Shown: positions 9,412-17,518 of the stretch, in pieces
Numbering within the stretch: the first letter of the stretch is position 1
Layout: every line of letters starts with the position of its first letter
Assembly (NCBI RefSeq): GCF_900582625.1
Contig: NZ_UTIQ01000084.1
Location: 558,001-622,000, forward strand
DNA: 64,000 nucleotides
Reading direction: 5' to 3'
From: Pseudomonas viridiflava
GTDB lineage: Bacteria; Pseudomonadota; Gammaproteobacteria; Pseudomonadales; Pseudomonadaceae
Made by a program: the position numbers and the translations under genes
Notes under the pieces: model-generated
The model's input: only the letters and a program-made list of their open reading frames with translations
The model's database searches: none
What the model was told of the DNA's origin: nothing

Positions 9412-10687
9412 TGTTAAGCAGTCCATCGAGAATTTTGGCCGCGTCTTGCGGGCCTTTGCGTGATTGCATGTACGCGCTGGTTTGCTTCAGGCGCGCTTGC
9501 ATGGCGCTGTCGGTGAGGCAGGCGTCGAGCTTGGCGGCCAGGTCGGCCTCGCTCCATTCGTAGCGATCGAGCTTGAAACCGTGGCCGCTTTCTTCGGCGC
9601 GCATGGCGTTGTCGTGGCCGTCCCACACGTACGACATGACGATGGCCGGCTTACCGAAGAACAGGCATTCGGTGAAGCTGTTGTTGCCGCCGTGGTGGAT
9701 CACCGCATCGACCTTTTCGATCACTGACGGCTGCGGGTACCAATTGGAAATCAGCACGTTGTCGGGCAGGTCGGCGTATTCGTCCATGTGCTCGCCGACG
9801 TTAAACAGCGCGCGGTACGGCAGCTTGCCGATGGCGACGATCAAGCGTTTGAGCAAATCGACATCGCCCGACCCCAGGCTGCCAAAGCTGACGTACAGCA
9901 GCGGCTTGTCGTTGTGGGCTTTGAATTCGGGAATGTCGTACGGCTTGTCGGCGCGCACGCAGCCTTGCAGGTAGTGAAACTGCTCGGGCGGCAGCGCGTG
10001 GCGACGTTCAAACTTCACCGGGTCCGGGTAGAGCAACAGGTTCATAAACGGCGACGCTTCGAAGAAGGTGCCGAGCGGGTAGGGCTGTTCGCCGTGGGCG
10101 ACGAGAAATTCGTTGAAGTCGGCGTGAATGGGCCCGACTTCTTCTTCGAAGCGGCGACGGAATTCGGCGTGCCCGGCTTTGTCGTGCACGCTCATGCCGG
10201 ACAGATGGGGCGGAATATCCGGGTCTTCGATCTCGTTTTCCGAGCAGGAAATAATCCGCACCCACGGCTTGCCGTATTGCTTGATGGCGGGGAACAGAAT
10301 CACGTTATCGACGCAGATCAGGTCGGGCTGCACCTTTGCCAGCACGGCGGGCAAATCCTTCTCGGCCCACTTGGCGGTTTCGACGATGGCGGCCCAGCAT
10401 TCCTTTACGTAATTGGGAATTTGCTCAAGCGGCGATTTGCGGAAGTTGGGGATGTGACCGTTGATGAAATCGACCCAGTACTTGGCCATTTCTTCAGCCG
10501 GCATCGGCGCCGACATATTCACCATGTGTTCTTCAAAGCCGTAGCCCGAATACACGCCGCTCATGCCCGGGTCGGTGAGAAACACCGCCTTGTGCCCCAG
10601 CGCTTCGCACGCCTGGGCGATGCCCACGGAATTCAATGCCGGGCCGTAGGCCGCCTCGGGAAAAAAAGCGATGACCTTTTGCTTCAT
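9404..10687 (-). CDS. GT1-like (MGT/UGT-fold) glycosyltransferase, copy 1
   Basis: A 427-residue GT-B fold enzyme that should move a sugar from a nucleotide donor to a small acceptor. The C-terminal donor-binding part is recognisable: LYVSFGSLGSGDVDLLKRL, then WYPQPSVIEKVDAVIHHGGN, then a DGHDNAMRAEE segment. In most bacterial GT1 enzymes the last motif has DQxxNA and the HHGG motif continues A-G/S-T; here these read DGHDNA and NNSF, and both changes are shared with the second copy at 16072. There is no signal peptide. It lies between the transporter ATPase gene and cupin copy 2 on the same strand, so its acceptor may be the imported compound. Confidence 0.85.
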   Translation of the reverse strand: MKQKVIAFFPEAAYGPALNSVGIAQACEALGHKAVFLTDPGMSGVYSGYGFEEHMVNMSAPMPAEEMAKYWVDFINGHIPNFRKSPLEQIPNYVKECWAAIVETAKWAEKDLPAVLAKVQPDLICVDNVILFPAIKQYGKPWVRIISCSENEIEDPDIPPHLSGMSVHDKAGHAEFRRRFEEEVGPIHADFNEFLVAHGEQPYPLGTFFEASPFMNLLLYPDPVKFERRHALPPEQFHYLQGCVRADKPYDIPEFKAHNDKPLLYVSFGSLGSGDVDLLKRLIVAIGKLPYRALFNVGEHMDEYADLPDNVLISNWYPQPSVIEKVDAVIHHGGNNSFTECLFFGKPAIVMSYVWDGHDNAMRAEESGHGFKLDRYEWSEADLAAKLDACLTDSAMQARLKQTSAYMQSRKGPQDAAKILDGLLNND

Positions 10688-10726
10688 GACGCTTGCTCCT
10701 GCCGAACGTAAAGGGGTGGGTAAGGG

Positions 10727-11869
10727 CTAGCGGGTCAGCACGCGGGCATGCCGCGTCTGCCAGCCGAGACGAATGCTGGCGCCCTGTTCGAACCGGGCGT
10801 TGTCCACTTGCGAAGAGGGCACGCGCACGATCAGCGGCTTGTCGCTGAGTGCGGTTTGCACGTGCAGGTTGGTGTCGAGGCCGTGGTAGGCCACTTCCAC
10901 AATCTGCCCGTCTACCTGATTGACGCAGGCTTGTTCGTCGGCCAGCGGCGTGGTCGAGCTGAGCACCTGCAAGCGCTCGGGGCGGATGACCAGCGCCACC
11001 GCTTCACCGGTAAGCTCGCCCACCGCCGACTCCACCTTGAGGCTGCGGTTACGCACCACCACGCTGTTGTCGGTCTGGCGCACGCCTTCGAGGATGTTGC
11101 TCACGCCAATGAAGTTGGCGACGAAGCGGCTGTTGGGGTTTTCATACAGCTCGGCCGGCGAGCCGCATTGGCAGACCTTGCCGCCATTGAGCACGGCCAT
11201 GCGGTCGGACATCACCAACGCTTCTTCCTGGTCGTGGGTGACGATGATGAAGGTGATGCCGCTCTCGTGTTGCAGGCGCTTGAGTTCGAGCTGCATTTTT
11301 TCCCGCAGCTTTTTATCCAGCGCACCGAGCGGCTCATCGAGCAGCAGCACACGCGGGCGTTTCACCAGTGCGCGGGCCAGCGCCACGCGCTGACGTTGGC
11401 CGCCGGAGAGTTGGTCCGGCTTGCGCTCGGCCAATTCTCCCAGTTGCGCGGTGGCGAGCACGGCATCCACGCGCTGACGGATTTCAGCGGCCGGCAACTT
11501 TTCCATCTCCAGGCCGTAGGCGATGTTTTTGCGCACGGTCATGTTCGGGAACAGCGCGTAGCTCTGGAACATCAGGTTCAGCGGACGCTTGTTGGCCGGC
11601 AGCGGCGAGATATCGGTGCCGTCCAGATAAATGCAGCCGCCGCTCGGTGTTTCGAAGCCGGCGAGCATGCGCAACAAGGTGGTTTTGCCGCAGCCGCTTG
11701 GCCCGAGCAGGGCGAAGAATTCGTTCTCGCGGATGCTCAGCGACACCTGGTCGACGGCCACCAACTGCTCGCCGTACGACTTGCTGACCTTGTCCAGAAC
11801 CAGCACGTTTTTCACATCATCGGCCGCGCGTTCGCGAAGGGCCGGTTCATTCATGGCGATCTTATTCAT
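10727..11869 (-). CDS. ABC transporter ATP-binding protein, polyamine type (PotA/PotG-like)
   Basis: The ATPase that powers the importer encoded by the next three genes. Walker A GPSGCGKTT lies at residues 56-64, the signature LSGGQRQRVALARAL near 155-169, Walker B VLLLDEPLGALD near 172-183, and the switch histidine in IIVTHDQEEAL. A C-terminal TOBE-type extension follows (VALVIRPERLQVL onward), as in Pot and Fbp ATPases. The start at 11869 overlaps the end of the upstream permease gene by 8 bases. A second ATG at 11854 is possible. Confidence 0.93.
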   Translation of the reverse strand: MNKIAMNEPALRERAADDVKNVLVLDKVSKSYGEQLVAVDQVSLSIRENEFFALLGPSGCGKTTLLRMLAGFETPSGGCIYLDGTDISPLPANKRPLNLMFQSYALFPNMTVRKNIAYGLEMEKLPAAEIRQRVDAVLATAQLGELAERKPDQLSGGQRQRVALARALVKRPRVLLLDEPLGALDKKLREKMQLELKRLQHESGITFIIVTHDQEEALVMSDRMAVLNGGKVCQCGSPAELYENPNSRFVANFIGVSNILEGVRQTDNSVVVRNRSLKVESAVGELTGEAVALVIRPERLQVLSSTTPLADEQACVNQVDGQIVEVAYHGLDTNLHVQTALSDKPLIVRVPSSQVDNARFEQGASIRLGWQTRHARVLTR

Positions 11870-12668
11870 GGTGAGACGGGGCCTTGTTCAAGCGCTGCGA
11901 CGCCAACAGCGCGGTGATGCTGACAAGCATCACCAACGTTGCCAGGGCATTGATTTCGGGGGTCACACCGAAGCGGATCATGGCGTAGATCTGCATCGGC
12001 AACGTGGTGGAAGCCTGGCCGGAGCCGGAGTTGAAAAAGGCGATGATGAATTCGTCCACCGACAGGGTGAACGCCAGCAATCCGCCCGCCATCACGCCGG
12101 GAAAAATCGCCGGCAGCAGCACGCGGCGCAGGGTGGTGAACCAGCTGGCGCCGAGATCAATCGAGGCTTCCAGAATCGAATAGTCGAAGTGCTTGAGGCG
12201 TGTCCGCACCACGGCGCAGACAAAGGCGATGTTGAACACCGCATGGCTGATCACGATGGAATGCAGGCCCAGGCCCATCTTCACCAGGTTGAAAAAGCTC
12301 AGCAGGGCGATGGCCAGCACGATGTCCGGGATAATCATCGGCGCCATCAACAGCGTGTCGGCGACGTAGCCTTTGTTGTCGCCCTTGCGGCGCAACTCCA
12401 CGCCCAACGCCAGCAGCGTGCCGAGCACACAGGCGATAACCGTGGAGCTCAAGGCCACGATCAGCGTATTGAGTGCCGCTGACAGCACCGCACTGTTATT
12501 GGCCAGCGCGCTGTACCACTTCAGGGAAAACCCGCTCCAGGAAGTCGGCAGGCCGGACTTGTTGAACGACAGCAGAATCAGCACCAGGATCGGCACGTAA
12601 AGGAAGGCGTACACCAACCACAAATGCACGCCGAGTGCGGTCGAGCTGGCCATGGTTTGACGGCTCAT
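11862..12668 (-). CDS. ABC transporter permease, PotC/PotI-like
   Basis: One of two inner-membrane permeases of the polyamine-type importer. The 268-residue protein has about six hydrophobic segments, beginning with LWLVYAFLYVPILVLILLSF. The EAA loop that docks on the ATPase reads EASIDLGASWFTTLRRVLLP. The open frame extends to 12977, but ATG 12668 (MSRQTM) overlaps the stop of the preceding permease gene (ATGA), and the upstream part is a shadow. Confidence 0.92.
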   Translation of the reverse strand: MSRQTMASSTALGVHLWLVYAFLYVPILVLILLSFNKSGLPTSWSGFSLKWYSALANNSAVLSAALNTLIVALSSTVIACVLGTLLALGVELRRKGDNKGYVADTLLMAPMIIPDIVLAIALLSFFNLVKMGLGLHSIVISHAVFNIAFVCAVVRTRLKHFDYSILEASIDLGASWFTTLRRVLLPAIFPGVMAGGLLAFTLSVDEFIIAFFNSGSGQASTTLPMQIYAMIRFGVTPEINALATLVMLVSITALLASQRLNKAPSHHE

Positions 12669-13525
12669 GCTTTGCCCTCCGCCGCGCGACGGGCCAGCAG
12701 CGCTTGCACGAACAACAGCAGCAACATGATGGCGATGAGGATAAAGCTCAGCGCCGAGCCGAATGGCCAGTCCCGCGCTGTGAGGAACTGCGAATAGATG
12801 AGGTTGCCGACCATCTGCACCTGCTTGCCGCCGAGCAGATCGGCAGTGATGAAGTTGCCGATGCTGAGCACAAACACGAACACGGAACCGGCGGCGATGC
12901 CCGGCACGCTCAAGGGCAGAATCACGCGGCGAAAGGTCATCCAGCCGGAGGCGCCGAGGTCGCGCGAGGCTTCCCACAGCTCGCCATTGATGCGCGACAG
13001 CGACGAGTAAATCGCCAGAATCACGAAGGGGATGTAGTTGTAAACCAGGCCCAGCACCACCGAGCTTTCGGTGTACAGCAGGCTAATGGGGTCGCCGCTG
13101 TAACCCAGCAGGCTGAACAGTTTATTCAGCAAGCCTTCGCGGTTGAGCAGCACGATCCAGGCATAGGTGCGGATCAGGTAATTGCTCCAAAACGGCAGCA
13201 TCACCAGAAACAGATAAACCGGCTGGCGATGGCGCGGCGCCCGGGCAATGGCATACGCCGCCGGGTAGCCAATGAGCACCGCGAACAGCGTCGCCAGCGC
13301 GGCGATTTTCGCCGACTTGAGCAAGATGCCCAGGTACAGCGGGTCGAAGGCGCGCTGGTAATTTTCCCAGGTGAACGTCCACTCAATGCCGCCGTAGGCA
13401 CCGCGCTCGACAAAGCTGTACACCAACACCAGCAGGCACGGCAGCACCAAAAACAGCAGCAGCCAGCCAAGCCCGGGCGTCAGCAGCCAGGCCGATAGTT
13501 TCCTATCAGCGTGCAATGAACTCAT
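12665..13525 (-). CDS. ABC transporter permease, PotB/PotH-like
   Basis: The partner permease, 286 residues. It starts with a cytoplasmic stretch and a strong membrane segment (LGWLLLFLVLPCLLVLVYSF), and its EAA loop reads EASRDLGASGWMTFRRVILP. The two permeases plus ATPase and binding protein make a complete importer. The stop overlaps the next permease start by four bases. A 167-base gap with a long imperfect hairpin separates this gene from the upstream binding-protein gene. Confidence 0.92.
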   Translation of the reverse strand: MSSLHADRKLSAWLLTPGLGWLLLFLVLPCLLVLVYSFVERGAYGGIEWTFTWENYQRAFDPLYLGILLKSAKIAALATLFAVLIGYPAAYAIARAPRHRQPVYLFLVMLPFWSNYLIRTYAWIVLLNREGLLNKLFSLLGYSGDPISLLYTESSVVLGLVYNYIPFVILAIYSSLSRINGELWEASRDLGASGWMTFRRVILPLSVPGIAAGSVFVFVLSIGNFITADLLGGKQVQMVGNLIYSQFLTARDWPFGSALSFILIAIMLLLLFVQALLARRAAEGKA

Positions 13526-13601
13526 TCAGGATTCTCGAAATGCTGGGTTGAGGCAGCGATAGCTGCCTGAAATCGAGGGCTACTGGGCGAGAGCCACACA
13601 A

Positions 13602-13668
13602 GGCGAACGTGGAGCGAAAAGCGCAGCGTACTTAAGTACGTGAGCATTTTCGGCACGCGTTCAACGCC
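13602..13668. promoter_or_regulatory. Long imperfect inverted repeat centred on a 14-base palindrome
   Basis: The centre is the perfect palindrome CGTACTTAAGTACG at 13627-13640. The flanks continue the symmetry imperfectly: GGCGAACGTGGAGCGAAAA on the left, TTTTCGGCACGCGTTCAACGCC-like bases on the right. It lies between the binding-protein gene and the permease genes of one operon. A hairpin at this place commonly makes the binding protein more abundant than the membrane parts; that role is inferred. Confidence 0.55.
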
Positions 13669-13692
13669 GTAAGGCCGACGCCCAGGAGTCCG

Positions 13693-14751
13693 TCAGTTGG
13701 ACTCAGACGCCATGATTTCGGTGACGGCGCGGGTGTAGGCCTTTTGCGTGCTGCCACCCACATCCCGCAGCTGCTCCATCTTCAACAACTCAGCCGGGCT
13801 GGTGGTGAGGTTGGGGTATTTCTGCAGCAGCTCGGGCGAGAGCCCTTCCATGGCGGCCTGGTTGGGCACTTTGTAGAGGATGTTTTCCGCGACCCAGGCG
13901 TGGTTTTCCTTGGCCAACATGAAGTTCACGAACTTGAACGCTTCCTCGGGGTGCTTGGAGCTTTTCAGCACGACCATGGTGTCGACCCACAAATCCGAGC
14001 CCTCTTTGGGCACCACGAATTTGATCGCGGCGTTGTCGGTGGTGCCGTAGTTGCACCAGCCGTCCCAGGCATGGGCCATCAGCGCTTCGCCGGAGGCGAG
14101 CTTGGAGTAGAAGGTGGTGTCGTCGAAGGACAGGATGCGTTTCTTCGCGGCGATCAGTTCGTCACGCACGGTGGCCAGGTGCTTGGCATCGGCGTCATTC
14201 ACCGACCAGCCGTTGGCAAGAAAACCGGCGCCGAGCATCCAGCGGTCGGTGGCGAGCAGGGTGACTTTGCCTTTGAGCGCGTCGCTGGGGTTGAGCAGCT
14301 CTTTCCAACTGGTTGGCGCGGTGGCGATTTTGTCGGAGCGGTAGCAAATACCGGTGGTACCCCAGGTGTACGGCACGGAGAATTTGTTGCCGATGTCGTA
14401 CTCAAGCTTGTTGGCTTCGGGGTAAAGGTTTTTCAGGTTGGGCACTTTGGCCGGGTCGATGTCGGCCAGCAAACCTTGCTTGTGCAGCACTTCGGCGAAG
14501 GGCGAGGAAACGAAGACCACGTCGTAGCCTTCGCCACCGTTGGCCATCAGCTTGCCCATGATTTCTTCGTTGGTGGCGTGCAGCGCTTTGTCGGTGTCGA
14601 CGCCGCTGGCGGCCTTGAATTTCTCTAGCGCATCGGGGGCCATGTAGCCGTCCCAGATGGAGATGACCAGGTCTTTGGCGCTGACGGCTTGAGCCGATAC
14701 GGCCAGCGATACAGCGAAACCCAGAGACAACAGGTTTTTCAGCTTACTCAT
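13693..14751 (-). CDS. ABC transporter periplasmic binding protein, spermidine/putrescine type (PotD/PotF-like)
   Basis: The substrate-capturing protein of the importer. Residues 1-25 form a signal peptide ending VSAQAVSA. The mature part starts KDLVISIWDGYMAPDALEKF, as in the PotD/PotF family, and continues with GYDVVFVSSPFAEVLHKQG, VPYTWGTTGICYRSDK and MAHAWDGWCNYG. PotF-type proteins bind polyamines through acidic and aromatic residues; Asp and Trp residues are present at similar places, but the exact ligand cannot be decided and may be a modified amine. RBS AGGAG precedes ATG 14751. It is the first gene of the leftward run, and the GntR-type regulator gene is divergent. Confidence 0.9.
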   Translation of the reverse strand: MSKLKNLLSLGFAVSLAVSAQAVSAKDLVISIWDGYMAPDALEKFKAASGVDTDKALHATNEEIMGKLMANGGEGYDVVFVSSPFAEVLHKQGLLADIDPAKVPNLKNLYPEANKLEYDIGNKFSVPYTWGTTGICYRSDKIATAPTSWKELLNPSDALKGKVTLLATDRWMLGAGFLANGWSVNDADAKHLATVRDELIAAKKRILSFDDTTFYSKLASGEALMAHAWDGWCNYGTTDNAAIKFVVPKEGSDLWVDTMVVLKSSKHPEEAFKFVNFMLAKENHAWVAENILYKVPNQAAMEGLSPELLQKYPNLTTSPAELLKMEQLRDVGGSTQKAYTRAVTEIMASESN

Positions 14752-14823
14752 GTTGCGCGCTCCTAACGACTGTTGTTGTTGGTGTTCGAAGGCAGTGCTG
14801 CAAAATTTAGCTAATATGTTTTT

Positions 14824-14845
14824 TTTCCGAAATTAAGACCGGAAA
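14824..14845. promoter_or_regulatory. Candidate operator between the binding-protein and regulator genes
   Basis: A perfect inverted repeat TTTCCG (14824-14829) and CGGAAA (14840-14845) with a 10-base spacer lies in the AT-rich part of the 195-base divergent gap, 73 bases from the transporter start and about 100 from the regulator start. Its symmetry and place fit a GntR-family operator. The assignment is an inference. Confidence 0.4.
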
Positions 14846-14946
14846 TTTCCTGTGTCAACGCTTTTTTCTTCTCGGTGCGCTGTTGTTGTTGCCCACCGCC
14901 CCTATGGAATAAGGTGCCCAGCACTGATCAGCAGGGATAAACAGGC

Positions 14947-15873
14947 GTGACCACCAGCAGCGAAAAAAAACCACGGGGCAACCACCTGGAATTGGCCCGG
15001 CGCATTCTTGAGCACGTGCAGGAAAGCGGTCTGGTGGTGGGGCAGGCGCTGTCCGAGCAGGCGCTGGCGCGCACCTTTCAGGTGTCGCGCACGCTGGTCC
15101 GCGCCGCGCTGAAGCTGCTGCAGGAAGAGCAATTGCTCAGCCACGAGGCCGGCAAGGGCTACAGCTTGCTGGCGCTGCCCGACCCGGCCATGAGCGCCGC
15201 GCTGCCGCAAGCGGAAGAGGAAGCCCTGGCGACGTCCGTGCTGCGCGATCGCATGGCAGGGCGTCTGGGCAGCAGCATCAGCGTCAGCGACTTGATGCGC
15301 CGCTACAGCATTGGCCGTCCGGCCGCGCAAAAGGTCATCACCCAGCTCAGTGAAACTCAGGTGGTCGAGCGCGGACCGGGCCAATCATGGTTATTCCGGC
15401 CGCTGTTGAACAACCTCGCCGCGCTGGAAGACAGCCTCCATTACCGCCTGTTGATGGAGCCGCAAGCCTTGCTCAGTCCGGGCTTCGAGGCGGACTTGGC
15501 GCGCCTGGCGCTGCTGCGCGAAGGCATGGAAGCGTTGCTGAACCAGGGCATCAGCAGTTTCGACACCCAGCAATTTCGCGAACTCGATATCAGCTTTCAC
15601 GAGTGCATTGCGCAGAGCTGCGGCAATCAGTTTCTGCGCGATGCGCTGCTGCATCACCAGGCGCTGCGCCGTTTGCCGAACCTGTTGCCGATGGTCAGCG
15701 TGCACCGGCTGCAAGAAGCCTTGCGCGAACATTTGCGCATCATCGAGCACATCGAACGGGGTCAACTGGAGATTGCCGCTGACCTGATGCGCCTGCATTT
15801 GCGCCTGTCTTCGGCCCAGCGCCCGCAAACGGCCAACCGTGGCGTGCCGCAAATCGGCCCCTTACGCCGGTAA
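14947..15873 (+). CDS. GntR-family transcriptional regulator with FCD-like C-terminal domain
   Basis: A 308-residue regulator, probably of the divergent transporter and glycosyltransferase operon. Residues 14-75 form a winged helix (LSEQALARTFQVSRTLVRAA). A second stretch (VSDLMRRYSIGRPAAQKVI, near residues 117-135) looks like another HTH, and the rest is an all-helical FCD-like ligand domain with conserved acidic and histidine positions (FRELDISFHECIAQSCGNQF and LREHLRIIEHIERG). The start is GTG 14947 with a weak upstream AGGG. FCD regulators usually bind small acids or their metals, which fits control by a pathway intermediate. Confidence 0.82.
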   Translation: MTTSSEKKPRGNHLELARRILEHVQESGLVVGQALSEQALARTFQVSRTLVRAALKLLQEEQLLSHEAGKGYSLLALPDPAMSAALPQAEEEALATSVLRDRMAGRLGSSISVSDLMRRYSIGRPAAQKVITQLSETQVVERGPGQSWLFRPLLNNLAALEDSLHYRLLMEPQALLSPGFEADLARLALLREGMEALLNQGISSFDTQQFRELDISFHECIAQSCGNQFLRDALLHHQALRRLPNLLPMVSVHRLQEALREHLRIIEHIERGQLEIAADLMRLHLRLSSAQRPQTANRGVPQIGPLRR

Positions 15874-15942
15874 GCAAATTCCTACATGCCCGGTTTTTTT
15901 GTGCTAAAAAATACCGAGCCTTACCCAGGCGCTTTGAAATCC

Positions 15943-15996
15943 ACCGTCATTCCCGCGTAGGCGGCGGTCCGACGCTTCGGAATCCAGAATTCTGGA
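15943..15996. repeat. Single family B repeat
   Basis: The gap between the regulator and second glycosyltransferase genes carries one family B unit, starting CCGTCATTCCCGCGTAGGCG and ending with GGAATCCAGAATTCTGG. It matches the units of the arrays at 49243-49465 and 52750-53396. The rest of the 198-base gap shows no gene. Confidence 0.8.
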
Positions 15997-16071
15997 TGGA
16001 TCACCGCTAACCCGGCGATCTTGCATCGGTGGATTCAAGCAAATGTTTATGTCCCTGCCGGATTCGTGTGA

Positions 16072-17352
16072 ATGCCCAAACACCCCGTGATCGCCTTTTT
16101 CCCTGAAGCCAGCTTTGGTGCCGCGCTCAATTGCATCGGCATCGCGCAGGTGCTCAAGGGGCTCGGCGCCAAGCCGGTGTTTATCTGCCACGGCCATTTC
16201 CAAGGCATTTTCGCCGAGTACGGATTTCCGGAATTCCCGATTCCTGCGCAAACCAAGTTGTCGGCGGCGGAACACCAGCACTACTGGGAAACCTTCATCG
16301 AGAAGAACATTCCCTACTTCGACCAGACCCCGCTCGAGCAGATCGACAGCTACGTAGCGCCGGCTTGGGAAGCGATCATCGACACCGCCATCGACGCCGA
16401 AAAACCGCTGCAGCAACTGCTCGCCCGCTTGCGCCCCGACGTGATCGTGCTCGACAACGTGGTCACCTTTCCGGCCATCAGCAATGCCGGCTGCCCGTGG
16501 GTGCGCATGGTGTCGTGTGCCGAAACCGAGCTGCCCGACGCCGCCGTGCCGCCGTATTTGTCGGGCTGCGCGGCGGATGACAAGGCGGGGCGCGAGGCCT
16601 TTGTCAGCCGTTACCACAAGGCGGTGGCGCCGGCCCATGCGCGTTTTGCGCGCTTTCTCGACAGCTGCCAGCACCCGCCAAACCTGCCGGGCCAATTTCT
16701 CGAAGATTCGCCGTATTTGAACCTGCTGCTGTCGCCCACACCGGTTCGTTACAAACGTGAACAGCCGTTGACCCCGGAACGCTATGTGTACCTGGACGGC
16801 TGCGTGCGCTCCGAGGCGCCATACGTGGTGCCCGAGTTTCCGGCGCATAACGAGGCGCCGCTGATCTACGTGAGTTTCGGCAGCCTGGGCGCCGCCGATG
16901 TGCAGATGATGAAACGGCTGATCGCGACCGTCGCCGACCTGCCGTACCGCTTTCTGATCAACGTCGGCGCGTACCGCGAGATGTACGACAGCGTGCCTGA
17001 CAACGTCTACCTCGACAGCTGGTTCCCGCAGCCAGCCGTGCTGCGCGAATGCAGGCTGTTCGTGCATCACGGCGGCAACAACAGCTTCTGCGAGGCGCTG
17101 TATTTCGGCCTGCCGTCGGTGGTGATTCCGTACTGCTGGGACGGCCACGACAACGCCCGTCGTGCCGAAGAAGTGGGTGTTGGCGCTTACCTTCCGCGCT
17201 TTGCCGAACCGCTGGCGGCGCTGCCAAACGCGCTGCGCCAATTACTGGCAGATGAGGCGCTGGCTGCTCGCTTGCAGGGCATCAGTGCCACTATGCAGGC
17301 CAATCCGGGCAGTATTGTGGCGGCAAAGGCCATCCTCGCGTTGACGACATAA
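16072..17352 (+). CDS. GT1-like (MGT/UGT-fold) glycosyltransferase, copy 2
   Basis: A 426-residue paralogue of the enzyme at 9404-10687, alignable over its whole length. Both start VIAFFPEA and share GIAQ, PLEQI, LIYVSFGSLGAADVQMMKRL, the WFPQPAVL segment, FVHHGGNNSFCEAL and DGHDNARRAEE. The shared changes from usual GT1 motifs (NNSF after HHGG, and DGHDNA) suggest both use the same kind of donor. It is on the opposite strand, downstream of the regulator gene and separated by a family B repeat, so it is probably under its own promoter or read through from the regulator. Acceptor unknown. Confidence 0.84.
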   Translation: MPKHPVIAFFPEASFGAALNCIGIAQVLKGLGAKPVFICHGHFQGIFAEYGFPEFPIPAQTKLSAAEHQHYWETFIEKNIPYFDQTPLEQIDSYVAPAWEAIIDTAIDAEKPLQQLLARLRPDVIVLDNVVTFPAISNAGCPWVRMVSCAETELPDAAVPPYLSGCAADDKAGREAFVSRYHKAVAPAHARFARFLDSCQHPPNLPGQFLEDSPYLNLLLSPTPVRYKREQPLTPERYVYLDGCVRSEAPYVVPEFPAHNEAPLIYVSFGSLGAADVQMMKRLIATVADLPYRFLINVGAYREMYDSVPDNVYLDSWFPQPAVLRECRLFVHHGGNNSFCEALYFGLPSVVIPYCWDGHDNARRAEEVGVGAYLPRFAEPLAALPNALRQLLADEALAARLQGISATMQANPGSIVAAKAILALTT

Positions 17353-17518
17353 CCTGCTGTTTTTTCTGGAAAACCCAGCTTTCTACGCCATTTGGCGCAC
17401 TATTTGCCGTCTTGAATGTCAATTTCTTCATGGACGAAATTGCCATCATTGAGCCATTATCGCCACCTTTCTCGGTTAGCTGATTTCGGCGTAGTACGAG
17501 CGCGTAGAGAAACCCGCA

